Shown here: piece after piece, positions 40,630-50,898 of the stretch
Numbering within the stretch: the first letter of the stretch is position 1
Layout: every line of letters starts with the position of its first letter
Assembly: GCA_902597895.1 (NCBI GenBank)
Contig: CACJZM010000002.1
Location: 1-64,000, forward strand
Source of the DNA: an uncultured Pelagibacteraceae bacterium
GTDB taxonomy: Bacteria > Pseudomonadota > Alphaproteobacteria > Pelagibacterales > Pelagibacteraceae
Direction of reading: 5' to 3'
DNA: 64,000 nt
The notes under the pieces: model-generated
Seen by the model: the letters and a program-made list of their open reading frames with translations, nothing else
The model's database searches: none
Told to the model about the DNA's origin: nothing
Position numbers and translations under genes: made by a program

Positions 40630-40950
40630 TTACACTGAAAATGAAACACCACATCCACATGAAGATTTGCTTTGTGGATTATTAATTTTAAATGAATCTC
40701 CTATTAATTCTTTAACATAATCAATTTCTGATCCTTTTAATAAATCTGCTGAAGTTTTATCAATAAGTATATTGTTTTGAACTAAGTCATCTTCTTGAGG
40801 TTTTTTATCAAATGAAAAATCGTATTGAAATCCTGAACAACCACCACCTTTTATCGCGATTCTAAAAAAAATACCCTCATCCTTTTTTGATAGGATGTTG
40901 TTGATATGTTTTATCGCATTATCAGTAAATTTAATTTCTTTAATCATCAT
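40630..40950 (-). CDS. A-type iron-sulfur carrier (HesB/IscA/ErpA family)
   Basis: GGCSGFQYDFSFD and C-terminal SCGCGVSFSV. Confidence 0.88.
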   Translation of the reverse strand: MMIKEIKFTDNAIKHINNILSKKDEGIFFRIAIKGGGCSGFQYDFSFDKKPQEDDLVQNNILIDKTSADLLKGSEIDYVKELIGDSFKINNPQSKSSCGCGVSFSV

Positions 40951-40997
40951 TCAACCCTGATATTACTAATATAATAGTAAATTACCATTTTTAAAGA

Positions 40998-42107
40998 ATG
41001 AAAAATTACAAATATCTAGCGATAATTAGTAGCAAAGGTAGAATATTTAAGGAACCTGGCTCAAATTATAGAAGTCCTTTTCAAAGAGATAGAGATAGAA
41101 TAATACATAGTTCAGCCTTTAGACGACTAAAACATAAAACCCAAGTATTTGTAAATACTGAGGGTGATCACTATAGAACCAGAATAACACACTCAATAGA
41201 AGTTGCTCAGATAGCAAGAACAATATCAAAATATTTACATCTAAATGATGATCTAACAGAAACATTAAGTTTAGCACATGACTTAGGTCATACCCCGTTC
41301 GGCCACGCTGGTGAAGATGCTTTGAATGAGTGTATGTTAGATTATGGTGGATTTGATCATAACCTACAAACATTAAGAATAGTTATGTTTTTAGAAAAAA
41401 AATATATTAAATTTAATGGTCTTAACTTAACAATTGAAACTTTAGATGGACTTCTAAAGCACAATGGGCCATGCAAAGATACTAAATTAATAAATAATTT
41501 AATTGGAGTTAAGAACTTTAAAAATAAAATTAATCTTAAAAAAAATTCAACACTTGAAGCTCAGATAGCCTCAATATCAGACGACATCGCATACAACAAT
41601 CATGATATCCAAGATGGATTTAATGCTAAACTTTTCAGTGTAAGTCATTTAAAGGAAATAAATTTTTTTAAAGACATAATCAATAGTTACCCTAAATCTA
41701 AGGATTTAAATATAATAATTTATCAAATGATAAGAGACTCGATTAATCTTATGGTAAAAAATTTAATTAACACAACAATTTTAAATTTAAAAAAAAATAA
41801 TATTAAAAAGATAAATGATATTTATAATTACCCTGGACAAATAGTTAATTTTTCTGATGATTACATTCAAATTATTAATGAAATAAGATTTTTTTTGAAA
41901 GAAAGGATGTATAAAAATAAAAATGTAATATCAAAAAATAATCATGGAAAAAAAGTTATCAAAAGTATTTATGCTCATATAAACAGATATCCTAAAAGAT
42001 ATTTACCCTATAATTCAAAGAAAAATTATAAAGAAAGAGCAATAGCTGATTATATATCTGGCATGACTGATAGATATGCTTTAAATATTTATAAATCTAT
42101 AAAATGA
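40998..42107 (+). CDS. dgt: dGTPase-like HD-domain triphosphohydrolase
   Basis: SPFQRDRDRIIHSSAFRRLKHKTQVF, RTRITHSIEVAQIAR, LAHDLGHTPFGHAGE. Confidence 0.9.
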   Translation: MKNYKYLAIISSKGRIFKEPGSNYRSPFQRDRDRIIHSSAFRRLKHKTQVFVNTEGDHYRTRITHSIEVAQIARTISKYLHLNDDLTETLSLAHDLGHTPFGHAGEDALNECMLDYGGFDHNLQTLRIVMFLEKKYIKFNGLNLTIETLDGLLKHNGPCKDTKLINNLIGVKNFKNKINLKKNSTLEAQIASISDDIAYNNHDIQDGFNAKLFSVSHLKEINFFKDIINSYPKSKDLNIIIYQMIRDSINLMVKNLINTTILNLKKNNIKKINDIYNYPGQIVNFSDDYIQIINEIRFFLKERMYKNKNVISKNNHGKKVIKSIYAHINRYPKRYLPYNSKKNYKERAIADYISGMTDRYALNIYKSIK

Positions 42108-43831
42108 ATATATTTGAAAATTATAAAAACAAAATTATTTCAATTTTAAATGAAGCAGCTAGTGAAGGTCATATTGTGCTACCTAATAATTTAAATGGTA
42201 TTAATGTTGATAGCACTCCTAAATCAATCGACTTTGATATTTCTACAAATGTATCAATGGTACTAGCTAAATTAAATTCTAAATCTCCAGAAGAATTATC
42301 AAAAGTTATAATTGAATTAATTAAAAAAAAAGATACTAAAATTGATTTAATAGAGTTTGCTAAACCTGGTTTTATTAATATTAAATTTACCAAAAAGTTC
42401 TGGAGTGAGTTTTCTCAAAGTGTTATTGAAAATGAAATATCATATGGTTCGAGTAAACTTAAAGGCAGAAAAATACTTGTAGAATATGTGTCAGCTAATC
42501 CTACTGGCCCACTTCATGTTGGACATTGTAGAGGCGCTATATTAGGTGATGTTATCTCAAATCTTTTAATTTTTAACAATAATGATGTATCAAAAGAATA
42601 TTACGTAAATGATCATGGTAACCAAATTTATCATTTTACCTATTCTATATATCTAAGAATTCGAGAAAAATTATTTAATGAAAAATTCCCAATTGATAAT
42701 GAAGATTTATATCCTGGAAATTATTTAATAGATATTGCAAGCAATATAATAACAAAAAAAAAGATCTTAGATTTTTCTAATTATGAAAATATTAAAGAGG
42801 AGTTAAAAACAGCATCAGTTAATGAATCTTTAGCTCTTATAAAGAAAAATTTAAATGATCTTGGAATTAAACACGATAATTTTATCAGTGAGACTAAAAT
42901 TGTTAATGATAATGAAGTAGATAAAGTTGTAAAGAAACTACAAGATAGTAATTATATTTATACAGGAAAAATAAATGCCCCGGTAAAAGAAAATAACGGT
43001 GAATGGGTTGAACGTGATCAATTATTATTTAAATCAACAAGCTTTGGAGATGATAAAGACAGAGCTCTTCAAAAAAGTGATCTTAGCTGGACTTATTTTG
43101 CTAGTGATGTTGCTTATCACAATACAAAGATAAACAGAAAATTTGATAAATTAATAAATATACTTGGCGCTGATCATGCTGGATACATTAAACGAATTTC
43201 ATCAGTTGTTGAAGCTTTATCAGGAGAAAAAAATAAACTTATTTGTAAAGTTAGTCAGCTAGTTAAACTTATTAAAGATGGCAAACCTTTTAAAATGTCA
43301 AAAAGAAAAGGTGACTATATAACTGTTGATGATCTACTAGATCAGGTTGGAAAAGATGCAACAAGATTTATTATGTTAAGTAGAAGCAGTGATGTAGAAC
43401 TAGATTTTAATTTTACAAAAGTAAAAGAAAAATCAAAAGATAATCCACTTTATTATGTTCAGTATTGTTACGCTAGAATCTCATCAGTTTTTAGAAATAT
43501 TAATTTAGATATCAAAGATAAAGTAAATATTAAAAATTATTCATTTGAATATTCAAAGGATGAAATTAATATCTTAAGAAAAGTTTCAGAATGGCCAAGA
43601 TGCATAGAAACATCATCAAGTAAATTAGAACCTCACAGAATACCTGTTTATTTGTTTGAACTAGCATCTGATTTTCATAGTTATTGGAATATGGGCAGAG
43701 AAGATGTAAAAAAAAGATTTATAGATAATGATAGAATATCTGATGACAAAATTGTATTTTTAAAGTTGGTATCAATAGTAATTAAATCTGGAATGAATAT
43801 ATTAGGAGTAAATACTCCAGAAAAAATGTAA
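42104..43831 (+). CDS. argS: Arginine-tRNA ligase
   Basis: VEYVSANPTGPLHVGHCRGAILGD, DHAGYIKRISSVVEAL, KMSKRKGDYITVDDLLD. Confidence 0.94.
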   Translation: MNIFENYKNKIISILNEAASEGHIVLPNNLNGINVDSTPKSIDFDISTNVSMVLAKLNSKSPEELSKVIIELIKKKDTKIDLIEFAKPGFINIKFTKKFWSEFSQSVIENEISYGSSKLKGRKILVEYVSANPTGPLHVGHCRGAILGDVISNLLIFNNNDVSKEYYVNDHGNQIYHFTYSIYLRIREKLFNEKFPIDNEDLYPGNYLIDIASNIITKKKILDFSNYENIKEELKTASVNESLALIKKNLNDLGIKHDNFISETKIVNDNEVDKVVKKLQDSNYIYTGKINAPVKENNGEWVERDQLLFKSTSFGDDKDRALQKSDLSWTYFASDVAYHNTKINRKFDKLINILGADHAGYIKRISSVVEALSGEKNKLICKVSQLVKLIKDGKPFKMSKRKGDYITVDDLLDQVGKDATRFIMLSRSSDVELDFNFTKVKEKSKDNPLYYVQYCYARISSVFRNINLDIKDKVNIKNYSFEYSKDEINILRKVSEWPRCIETSSSKLEPHRIPVYLFELASDFHSYWNMGREDVKKRFIDNDRISDDKIVFLKLVSIVIKSGMNILGVNTPEKM

Positions 43832-44103
43832 TGTTTAAAGAAATAAAACTAGCTTTTTATATAATTACAATTTCTTTATTTTTATTTTTAACATCAAAAT
43901 ATTATTTTTCCGATGCAAATATTAAAAATTATTTTAGAAAAATTAATACAATAGATCAGTCAATAAAAATTATTGGTGAAAAACTAATAGTATTAGAAAG
44001 TGATACTGAAAATATTATTCAAGATGTTGATAAAAACAATGACACAAATAAAAAAAATAAGAACTTTTCTTTTTGGGAGCTTTTAAATAATAATGATGGA
44101 TAG
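43831..44103 (+). CDS. Small single-TM protein between argS and nagZ, unknown
   Basis: N-terminal TM (LAFYIITISLFLFLTSKYYF); start overlaps argS stop and end overlaps nagZ start. Confidence 0.6.
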   Translation: MFKEIKLAFYIITISLFLFLTSKYYFSDANIKNYFRKINTIDQSIKIIGEKLIVLESDTENIIQDVDKNNDTNKKNKNFSFWELLNNNDG

Positions 44104-45043
44104 AAAAAAAGCATTTATTGTTGGTATAAAGAGTACCAAATTAAGCAAAAAAGAAATTATTTTTTTAAAAAAGCATAAACCATGGGGAATTATTCTTTTT
44201 TCAAGAAATATAAACTCAATTAAACAAACAAAAAATCTAACAGATCATATTAGAATAATATTTAAGGATAAAAACTATCCTATAATTATTGACGAAGAAG
44301 GTGGTACAGTATCAAGATTAAAAAAAATCATAGATACATCAATATTTAGTCAAAAGTATTTTGGAAATTTGTATAGAAAAGATAAAAAAAAGTTTGGTAT
44401 ATATTTTTCAGTTTATATTAATCAAATATCACATATTCTAAAATTATTAGGTATTAACATTAATACGGTACCCGTTCTTGATGTCATAAGAAGTTTTTCC
44501 AGCAGGGTATTAAAAGATAGATGTTACTCGTCAAATCCAAAAACTGTTTCTGATCTAGGTAATTTATGTATTAAGATCTTTGAAAAAAATGGTATTGCAA
44601 CAGTTATAAAGCATATTCCTGGTCATGGTCTTTCATCTAAGGACACACATTATGATCTACCCAAGATAAAAGAAAAACTATCCAAACTGAAAAAAAATGA
44701 TTTTTATCCATTTAGAAATAAGTCTTCATATTTAGCCATGACTGCACATATTATTTATGAATCTATTGATAAATTAAATACTGCAACACATTCAAAGAAA
44801 GTAATAAAAATTATTAGAAATAATATTGGATATAAAAATATAATTATGACTGATGATATATCAATGAAAGCACTTAAATTCTCATTAAAGGAAAATACAA
44901 TAAGAGCTTTTACTGCAGGTTGTAATATTGTTTTGCATTGCAATGGTAATATTAAGGAAATGACAACTGTAGCTAATAATTCTCCATTTATTACTAAATT
45001 TATTAGAAAAAAAAATACTAATTTAAATCTTATATTTGGATAG
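44093..45043 (+). CDS. nagZ: Beta-N-acetylhexosaminidase (GH3, NagZ-like)
   Basis: PIIIDEEGGTVSRLK, TVIKHIPGHGLSSKDTHYDLP, IIMTDDISMKAL. Confidence 0.87.
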   Translation: MMDRKKAFIVGIKSTKLSKKEIIFLKKHKPWGIILFSRNINSIKQTKNLTDHIRIIFKDKNYPIIIDEEGGTVSRLKKIIDTSIFSQKYFGNLYRKDKKKFGIYFSVYINQISHILKLLGININTVPVLDVIRSFSSRVLKDRCYSSNPKTVSDLGNLCIKIFEKNGIATVIKHIPGHGLSSKDTHYDLPKIKEKLSKLKKNDFYPFRNKSSYLAMTAHIIYESIDKLNTATHSKKVIKIIRNNIGYKNIIMTDDISMKALKFSLKENTIRAFTAGCNIVLHCNGNIKEMTTVANNSPFITKFIRKKNTNLNLIFG

Positions 45044-45055
45044 AATACATTTTAT

Positions 45056-45787
45056 ATGGATGATTCTTTAGATTTTAAAGTGGATATTAATAATTTTAGT
45101 GGTTCATTAGAAGTTCTTTTAGATTTAGCAAAATCTCAAAAAGTTGATCTAGAAACTATATCAATAACAAAATTAGCAGATCAGTTTCTTGAATTTATCA
45201 AAACCACTGAAAATATAAATCTTGAACTAGCATCTGAATATTTATTAATGGCAACATGGCTAACGTACCTAAAATCTAAATTATTGTTACCAGAAACTGA
45301 TGAGGAAGAATTTAAAGCATTAGAAGTTGCTGAAAAATTAAAATTACAACTTAAGAAATTAGAATTAATTAGATTGTTATCAGATCAAATGCTCAAAAGA
45401 AAAAGATTAGGTAGGGACATTTTCTTTAGAGGTATGAAAGGTAATATTAGATCAATATATAGTTCAAAGTACTCACTTACTTTATTTGAAATTTTAAAGG
45501 CGTATTCAACTATTATTATGACTAAAGATTTTCAAACAATGAATATTCCAAGATTACCTGTTTTAACCACTGAAGAAGGAATAAAAACAATAAAAAATTT
45601 GTTTGGGAGTCTTAAAGACTGGAAAAATATTCATGATATAATTCCAAAAGATTTTTTTAACTCTAGTAGTTTAAAAAAAACTGGTTTATCTGGAGTTTTT
45701 TCTGGTTCACTTGAATTAGCAAAGGAAGGAAATATCTCTATAAAACAAAATAATCTATTTGAAGATATTTATATAAAAGAAAAATAA
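45056..45787 (+). CDS. scpA: Segregation and condensation protein A
   Basis: FSGSLEVLLDLAKSQKVDLETISITKLADQFLEFI, ASEYLLMATWLTYLKSKLLLP. Confidence 0.9.
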   Translation: MDDSLDFKVDINNFSGSLEVLLDLAKSQKVDLETISITKLADQFLEFIKTTENINLELASEYLLMATWLTYLKSKLLLPETDEEEFKALEVAEKLKLQLKKLELIRLLSDQMLKRKRLGRDIFFRGMKGNIRSIYSSKYSLTLFEILKAYSTIIMTKDFQTMNIPRLPVLTTEEGIKTIKNLFGSLKDWKNIHDIIPKDFFNSSSLKKTGLSGVFSGSLELAKEGNISIKQNNLFEDIYIKEK

Positions 45788-46477
45788 ATGAATAAAATTA
45801 AAAAAAAAAATAATATTGTTAGTTTTCCAAATAATCTGACCAATGGAGAAAAAGAGGTTGAAGCAATAATTTTTGCTGCTGCAGAGCCTCTTGATATTGA
45901 TACAATTGAGTCTAAATTATCTAAAAAAATTGATGTTCAAAATATTTTAGAAAAGTTACAAAAATTGTACTCTAACAGGGGTATTAATTTAGTATGTATA
46001 TCAAAAAAATGGTCATTCAGAACTTCTGAGTCATTATCCAACTTAATGTCTGAACAAAAAACTATTGAAAAAAAACTTTCAAGAGCTGCCGTTGAAACGT
46101 TAGCAATTATTGCTTATCATCAACCAGTTACACGAGCTGAAATTGAGGAAATTAGAGGTGTAGCTTTTGGTACTAATACATTAGAAATTCTAATGGAGCT
46201 TAATTGGGTTAGACCTCAAGGAAGAAAAGATGCGCCAGGTAAGCCGATACAATATGGGACTACAGATAATTTTTTAAGCCATTTCAATATTCAAAAACTC
46301 TCAGATTTACCAACTATTGATGAATTAGGAACAGCAGGGTTAATTGATACGTCAAATGTAGATTCTAAAATATTTGGAACAGGTAAATTTTATAAAGAAA
46401 ATCAAGATGAAACAAAGGAAAATATTTACTCTGATATTGATGAAATGTTAAATAGCACTCTTAACAAAGATGATTAA
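45788..46477 (+). CDS. scpB: Segregation and condensation protein B
   Basis: VEAIIFAAAEPLDIDTIESKL, AAVETLAIIAYHQPVTRAEIEEIRGVA. Confidence 0.9.
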   Translation: MNKIKKKNNIVSFPNNLTNGEKEVEAIIFAAAEPLDIDTIESKLSKKIDVQNILEKLQKLYSNRGINLVCISKKWSFRTSESLSNLMSEQKTIEKKLSRAAVETLAIIAYHQPVTRAEIEEIRGVAFGTNTLEILMELNWVRPQGRKDAPGKPIQYGTTDNFLSHFNIQKLSDLPTIDELGTAGLIDTSNVDSKIFGTGKFYKENQDETKENIYSDIDEMLNSTLNKDD

Positions 46478-46527
46478 TAGAAAATAATTTTCTTTTAAAA
46501 ATTTGATAATAAAGATATAAAGTACTC

Positions 46528-46737
46528 ATGAGTATAGGATTTTGGCAAATAGCGATAGTAGTAATTTTAGTGGTCCTACTTTTTGGTAGAGGTAAAATCT
46601 CTAGCCTTATGGGAGATGTGGCTAAAGGAATAAAAAGCTTCAAAAAAGGCATGGCCTCCGACGCTATAGAAACAGAAACAACTAAAAATGTTTCTGAAAA
46701 TCAAGATACAAACAATCAAGATACAAATAAAGATTAA
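46528..46737 (+). CDS. tatA: Sec-independent translocase TatA
   Basis: [39 protein letters not shown]. Confidence 0.92.
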   Translation: MSIGFWQIAIVVILVVLLFGRGKISSLMGDVAKGIKSFKKGMASDAIETETTKNVSENQDTNNQDTNKD

Positions 46738-46742
46738 TTCAA

Positions 46743-46985
46743 ATGCCAACAATTGGCTGGTTTGAAATTTTAATAATTGTAACAGTCGCAATTCTAGTTG
46801 TAGGACCTAAAGATTTTCCATTTATGTTGAAAAAAATAGGTTCGTGGATTGGTAGCGTTAAAAAATATGTTGGCAATGTCCAAAATGAAGTTAACAACTT
46901 TGAAGATTTTGGAACTGAAGAAAAAAATACAAATAAAGACATCAACAAAAATAAACAAGAAACTGAAATAGATAATGGAAAATAA
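46743..46985 (+). CDS. tatB: Sec-independent translocase TatB
   Basis: MPTIGWFEILIIVTVAILVVGPKDFPFMLKKIGSWIGSVK; between tatA and tatC. Confidence 0.9.
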   Translation: MPTIGWFEILIIVTVAILVVGPKDFPFMLKKIGSWIGSVKKYVGNVQNEVNNFEDFGTEEKNTNKDINKNKQETEIDNGK

Positions 46986-47739
46986 TAAGGAAACAGGTTT
47001 CGTATCCCACTTAGTTGAATTAAGACAAAGATTAATTAATTCATTAATATTTTTGGCTGTTTTGTTTGTTATTTGCTATTTTTTTTCTGAGCATATTTAT
47101 GGTTTTTTAGTTGAGCCATATGCTGAAGCAGTCAAAAAAGATGGATCTGATAGAAGATTAATTTTTACTGCCCTTCAAGAAACATTCTTAACATATCTAA
47201 AAGTCTCATTTTTTACAGCCTTTTTTATAACAAGTCCCTATATACTTATACAAATATGGAAATTTATTGCTCCCGGTTTATATGACAATGAAAAATCAGC
47301 AATTATGCCATATCTTATTGTTACACCAATTTTATTTCTTCTAGGAGGTATGCTTGTCTACTATCTTATAATGCCTTTAGCATTTAAGTTTTTTTTATCT
47401 TTTGAAAGTAGTGGCATGTCTACAGGATTACCAATACAATTGGAGGCTAAAGTTAATGAATATTTATCTCTAGTAATGAAGCTAATATTTGCTTTTGGAT
47501 TAAGTTTTCAATTGCCTGTCGTTCTAAGTTTATTAGCACGTATAAACGTTATCGATTCTGCTTTTTTAAAACAAAGAAGAAAATATGTAGTTGTAATAAT
47601 ATTTGCTGCAGCAGCAGTGCTTACACCACCCGATCCAGTCACCCAAATAGGTTTGGCTATACCTTTGTTAATATTGTATGAATTATCAATTTTTTCAGTA
47701 AAAATTATTGAGAAAAAAATAGAAAAAGAAAATGCATAA
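46975..47739 (+). CDS. tatC: Sec-independent translocase TatC
   Basis: HLVELRQRLINSLIFLAVLF, FWKFIAPGLYDNEK-like, LLGGMLVYYLIMPLAFKFFLSF. Confidence 0.94.
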   Translation: MENNKETGFVSHLVELRQRLINSLIFLAVLFVICYFFSEHIYGFLVEPYAEAVKKDGSDRRLIFTALQETFLTYLKVSFFTAFFITSPYILIQIWKFIAPGLYDNEKSAIMPYLIVTPILFLLGGMLVYYLIMPLAFKFFLSFESSGMSTGLPIQLEAKVNEYLSLVMKLIFAFGLSFQLPVVLSLLARINVIDSAFLKQRRKYVVVIIFAAAAVLTPPDPVTQIGLAIPLLILYELSIFSVKIIEKKIEKENA

Positions 47740-48991
47740 TATTAAAGATATTCGTAAAAACTTTGATGAATTTGTAAATTCAATTAAAAAAAGAAATCAA
47801 GATTTAAAATTAGAAAATATATTAGAATTAGACAAAAAAAATAGAAATTTAATTCAAAATAAAGAAATTTTAGAAAAAGAAAAAAAAGACATTTCAAAAT
47901 CAAAAGATAAAAGTTTATTTGAAAAATCAAAAAAGATATCAACTGAAATTGATTTATTAAATACTCAACAAAATAAAATTAAAACCGAAATTGAAAATAT
48001 TCTTTCATCTTTACCTAACTTAGCATTGAATGACGTTCCTGTAGGTAAAGATGAAAAATCTAATGTTGAAGTTGAAACAAAAGGTGAAATTAGAAAATTT
48101 GATTTTAAACCCAAGTCTCATTATGAGTTAGGTGACAGTTTGAAGATGTTGGATTTTGATGTAGCAACAAAAACTTCTGGTACTAGGTTTGTTTTTGTTA
48201 AGGATAAATTGGCTCAGTTAGAAAGAGCTTTATCTAATTTCATGTTAGACACTCATATAAAAGAGAATGGATATGAGGAAATTTCTCCTCCATTAATAGC
48301 CAATGAAGATTCTATGTATGGTACAGGTCAATTGCCTAAATTTGAAAATGATCAGTTCGAATTAAAAATTGACGAAAAAAATGATAGAAAATTCTTAATT
48401 CCTACGGCTGAAGTTATTCTTACAAATATCGTAAAAGATAAAATTTTAAATATTAAAAATTTGCCTTTGCGTTATGTTGCATCAACCTCATGCTTCAGAA
48501 AAGAAGCTGGAAGTTACGGTAAAGATACAAAAGGAATGATCAGACAACATCAATTTTATAAAGTTGAATTAGTTAGTATTGTTGAAAATAACAAATGTGC
48601 AGATGAACTGGAAAGAATGACAAAGTGCGCTTCTGCAATTTTGGATAAATTAAAGTTACCTTATAGAAAAGTATTACTTTCCACTGGTGATATGGGATTT
48701 AGCGCTGAAAAAACATACGATCTGGAGGTTTGGCTTCCGTCAGAAAATAAATTTAGAGAAATTTCTAGCTGTTCCTCATGTGGAACGTTTCAAGCTCGAA
48801 GAATGAAAACAAGATATAAAAATTCTTCAAATGACACAGAATTTGTTGGAACTTTAAATGGCAGTGGTCTCGCTATTGGAAGATCATTAATTGCAATTTT
48901 AGAAAATTATCAAAATGCCGATGGATCAATAAATATTCCAGAAGTACTTATACCCTACATGAATAATTTAAATATTATCAAAAGCAAATAG
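47732..48991 (+). CDS. serS: Serine-tRNA ligase
   Basis: GTGQLPKFENDQF, RYVASTSCFRKEAGSYGKDTKGMIRQHQFYKVELV, LNGSGLAIGRSLIAILENYQ. Confidence 0.95.
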   Translation: MHNIKDIRKNFDEFVNSIKKRNQDLKLENILELDKKNRNLIQNKEILEKEKKDISKSKDKSLFEKSKKISTEIDLLNTQQNKIKTEIENILSSLPNLALNDVPVGKDEKSNVEVETKGEIRKFDFKPKSHYELGDSLKMLDFDVATKTSGTRFVFVKDKLAQLERALSNFMLDTHIKENGYEEISPPLIANEDSMYGTGQLPKFENDQFELKIDEKNDRKFLIPTAEVILTNIVKDKILNIKNLPLRYVASTSCFRKEAGSYGKDTKGMIRQHQFYKVELVSIVENNKCADELERMTKCASAILDKLKLPYRKVLLSTGDMGFSAEKTYDLEVWLPSENKFREISSCSSCGTFQARRMKTRYKNSSNDTEFVGTLNGSGLAIGRSLIAILENYQNADGSINIPEVLIPYMNNLNIIKSK

Positions 48992-49044
48992 CAGTTGTTT
49001 TAATAATATAGATAGTATAAACAATTCATAAATATTATAATATT

Positions 49045-49332
49045 ATGTCAGGATCAGGAATAGGACAGTTCATACCATTAATTTTAATTTTTGTTATTTT
49101 TTATTTTTTTCTAATAAGACCTCAGCAAAAAAAAGTAAAAGATCATAAAATTATGGTTGAAAACTTAAAAAGAGGTGACAAAGTCGTAACAGCAGGCGGT
49201 ATAATTGGTACTGTTGATAGAGTAATTGACAATGATAAAGTTGAAGTTTCAATATCTGACGATGTAAAAGTAGAAATAATTAAAGCAACAGGAATACAAG
49301 CTCTATTAAATAATCCAGAAACAAAAAAATAA
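49045..49332 (+). CDS. yajC: Preprotein translocase subunit YajC
   Basis: FVIFYFFLIRPQQKKVKDHKIMVENLKRGDKVVTAGGIIGTV. Confidence 0.93.
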   Translation: MSGSGIGQFIPLILIFVIFYFFLIRPQQKKVKDHKIMVENLKRGDKVVTAGGIIGTVDRVIDNDKVEVSISDDVKVEIIKATGIQALLNNPETKK

Positions 49333-49344
49333 CATTAAAAAACA

Positions 49345-50898
49345 ATGTTATACTTTTCAAAATTAAAAATTTTATCTGTTATAGTTATTACATTAATTCT
49401 ATCTTATTTTGCCTTATCTAATTTTTTTTCTTTTGATGATAATTTCTTTAAAAAAAAAATCAATCTTGGATTAGATTTACAAGGTGGTTCATATCTACTA
49501 TTAGAAATAGATAATGAACCTGTAATTATTCAACAAGTGCAAAATAAATTTTTTGAGATAAAAAAGTATTTAAAGAATAAAAATATCCAATTTAAAAACA
49601 TTGAGATTATAGATAATCAAAATATAAAATTTGAAATTAACTCAGATGAATCAAACCTTATTGAAGATATTTTTTCTGATAAAGAAAGTGAAATAAATCC
49701 ATATTTTCCAAAATTTAAAACTCATCAGTTTAATCTAAATATTGCCAATAATGATGTTCTATTAGAACTATCTGATTATGGTTTAGTATTAATAAAGGGC
49801 GCATCTCAAGAACAGGCGATTGAAATTGTCAGAAGAAGAGTTGATGAAGTTGGAACCAACGAGCCTAATATATTAAAAAGAGGCAGTGATAGAATATTAG
49901 TCGAATTACCAGGCTTGAATAACCCTGATAGAATTAAATCTCTTCTAGGCAAAACCGCTAATCTTACTTTCAAATTTGTTACAAATAATTCAGAAGAATC
50001 TTTTGGAACTGAAAAACTATCATTTGAAGATGGTACAGAAGTTATTGTAAGCAAGCGTATAGTTCTTAGTGGTGAAAACCTTATTGATGCTAACCCAAGA
50101 ATGGATAATCAATCCAATCAAACTGTTGTTTCTTTCAATTTAGATAGGGTGGGTACTAAAAAATTTGCAAAAGCAACTACTAATAATGTCGGAAAGAAAT
50201 TAGCAATAATTTTGGATAATAAAATTATTAGTGCACCAACAATCCAAGAGCCTATTGTTGGTGGATCTGGACAAATAACTGGAGATTTTACTTTTCAATC
50301 AGCAACAGATATGGCTTTACTACTCAGATCAGGTGCACTTCCTGCACCTTTAAATATTATTGAGGAACGTACTGTCGGACCTGACCTAGGTCAAGATTCA
50401 ATTAATTCAGGTATATTGTCTTTGATAATTGGATTCACATTAGTTATTTTATTTATGCTAATAAAATATAAAATTTTTGGATTAATAGCTAATGTCACAC
50501 TAATATTTAATTTGTTTTTGCTAATTGGAATACTGACATTATTTGAAGCTACACTAACTTTACCAGGTATAGCAGGAATAATTTTAACTGTGGGTATGGC
50601 AGTAGATGCCAATGTTTTAATTTACGAGAGAATTAAAGAAGAAAAAAAAGGGGAGGAAAATCAATTGCTAGCCTTTGATAGTGGATATACAAAATCAAGA
50701 ACCACTATTTTGGATGCTAATATAACAACTTTAATAGCTGCTGCTATATTGTTTATTTTAGGCTCAGGTCCTGTCAAAGGATTTTCTGTAACTTTAGGAG
50801 TTGGGATACTAACAACACTGTTTTCAGTTTATTTTATAGCAAGGTTGATTACTTCTATTTATGTTTCAAAAAACAAACATAAGGAGAAATTAATATAA
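49345..50898 (+). CDS. secD: Protein translocase subunit SecD
   Basis: INLGLDLQGGSYLLLEID, VRRRVDEVGTNEPNI, GMAVDANVLIYERIKEE. Confidence 0.94.
   Translation: MLYFSKLKILSVIVITLILSYFALSNFFSFDDNFFKKKINLGLDLQGGSYLLLEIDNEPVIIQQVQNKFFEIKKYLKNKNIQFKNIEIIDNQNIKFEINSDESNLIEDIFSDKESEINPYFPKFKTHQFNLNIANNDVLLELSDYGLVLIKGASQEQAIEIVRRRVDEVGTNEPNILKRGSDRILVELPGLNNPDRIKSLLGKTANLTFKFVTNNSEESFGTEKLSFEDGTEVIVSKRIVLSGENLIDANPRMDNQSNQTVVSFNLDRVGTKKFAKATTNNVGKKLAIILDNKIISAPTIQEPIVGGSGQITGDFTFQSATDMALLLRSGALPAPLNIIEERTVGPDLGQDSINSGILSLIIGFTLVILFMLIKYKIFGLIANVTLIFNLFLLIGILTLFEATLTLPGIAGIILTVGMAVDANVLIYERIKEEKKGEENQLLAFDSGYTKSRTTILDANITTLIAAAILFILGSGPVKGFSVTLGVGILTTLFSVYFIARLITSIYVSKNKHKEKLI

Noticed and set aside
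46576-46948. Minus-strand ORFs 46576-46791 and 46739-46948
   Set aside because: Antisense to tatA/tatB, which are unambiguous.
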